In this document: one piece after another, positions 15,545-15,752 of the stretch
Numbering within the stretch: the first letter of the stretch is position 1
Layout of the letters: the number at the start of each line of letters is the position of its first letter
From: JBECKQ01 sp040235375
GTDB taxonomy: Bacteria; Planctomycetota; Phycisphaerae; UBA1845
Length of the DNA stretch: 15,752 nt
Direction of reading: 5' to 3'
Assembly (NCBI GenBank): GCA_040235375.1
Contig: JBECKQ010000152.1
Coordinates: 1 to 15,752, forward strand
Translations under genes and position numbers: made by a program
Notes under the pieces: generated by a model
The model's database searches: none
Told to the model about the DNA's origin: nothing
Seen by the model: the letters and a program-made list of their open reading frames with translations, nothing else

Positions 15545-15752
15545 CTATTTCGCAGCCCGATGATGCTTCACCCCCGATCCTGCCGCGATCATCTCCCCGT
15601 TGGCTAGAGGATTCACGCCGCGCAACATCATTCCCAGCGCATGCGAATTGTCGTCCCGCCCCTCGGTCATCCGATCCGCCGGATCACGCACCTGCACCAG
15701 CACGGTCTTCCGGTGCCGCTGCGACCGGTTGATGTTCGACCCGTGTATCAGC
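15545..15752 (-). CDS. Phytanoyl-CoA dioxygenase (PhyH) family protein, C-terminal part
   Basis: Entering from the right edge, the minus strand is open for 68 codons to TAG at 15547-15545. It begins LIHGSNINRSQRHRKTVLVQ and continues VRDPADRMTEGRDDNSHALG, MMLRGVNPLANGEM. HGSxxNxSxxxR(K/R) is the C-terminal signature of PhyH-type Fe(II)/2-oxoglutarate dioxygenases: the His is the distal iron ligand and the Arg binds 2-oxoglutarate. The HxD part of the iron site lies outside the window. Members oxidise varied small molecules, so the substrate cannot be named. The gene is convergent with the DUF3150-like relic, ending 55 bases from it. Confidence 0.72.
   Translation of the reverse strand, partial: LIHGSNINRSQRHRKTVLVQVRDPADRMTEGRDDNSHALGMMLRGVNPLANGEMIAAGSGVKHHRAAK

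Overview
The window looks like chromosome from a high-GC member of the Planctomycetota. Four things in the sequence point there. An ECF-type sigma factor sits directly before a Ser/Thr kinase carrying TPRs. Two unrelated secreted proteins end in the same dockerin-like EF-hand pair (GDLDxDGDID / DFNGDGYVD type). A beta-helix protein carries DCNxNxxPDEC calcium-loop repeats, and one protein has a PEP-CTERM tail. The phylum is an inference from these families; no rRNA or tRNA gene is present.

Layout. 1-254 (-): start of an alpha/beta hydrolase that runs off the left edge. 255-682: no confident gene. 683-3780 (-): two-gene unit, ECF sigma factor then a membrane Ser/Thr kinase with TPRs. 3996-6131 (+): secreted LVIVD-repeat beta-propeller-like protein with a C-terminal dockerin-like domain, divergent from the sigma factor. 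6734-9751 (+): large secreted subtilisin-like protease with Cys-rich, HAF-repeat and dockerin-like modules. 10131-10904 (-): PEP-CTERM protein with good start, promoter-like and terminator-like signals. 11056-11452 (+): truncated and frameshifted CAP/SCP-domain relic. 11721-14105 (-): secreted parallel beta-helix protein. 14662-15489: two back-to-back gene relics, the C-terminal end of a large serine recombinase (-) and a DUF3150-like protein with two compensating frameshifts (+). 15545-15752 (-): C-terminus of a phytanoyl-CoA dioxygenase-family enzyme cut by the right edge.

How the genes may work together. The sigma/kinase pair is a plausible signalling unit. Four consecutive intact genes encode exported proteins built from repeat modules, so the centre of the window is a secreted/cell-surface block. 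They are on both strands with their own upstream regions and do not form one operon. The right third holds decayed genes, consistent with an old mobile-element insertion. I see no CRISPR array, intact insertion sequence, tRNA or rRNA. No clearly new multi-gene system is evident. The most notable items are the three gene relics, two of which lack a usable start codon, and the module mosaic of the protease and beta-helix proteins.
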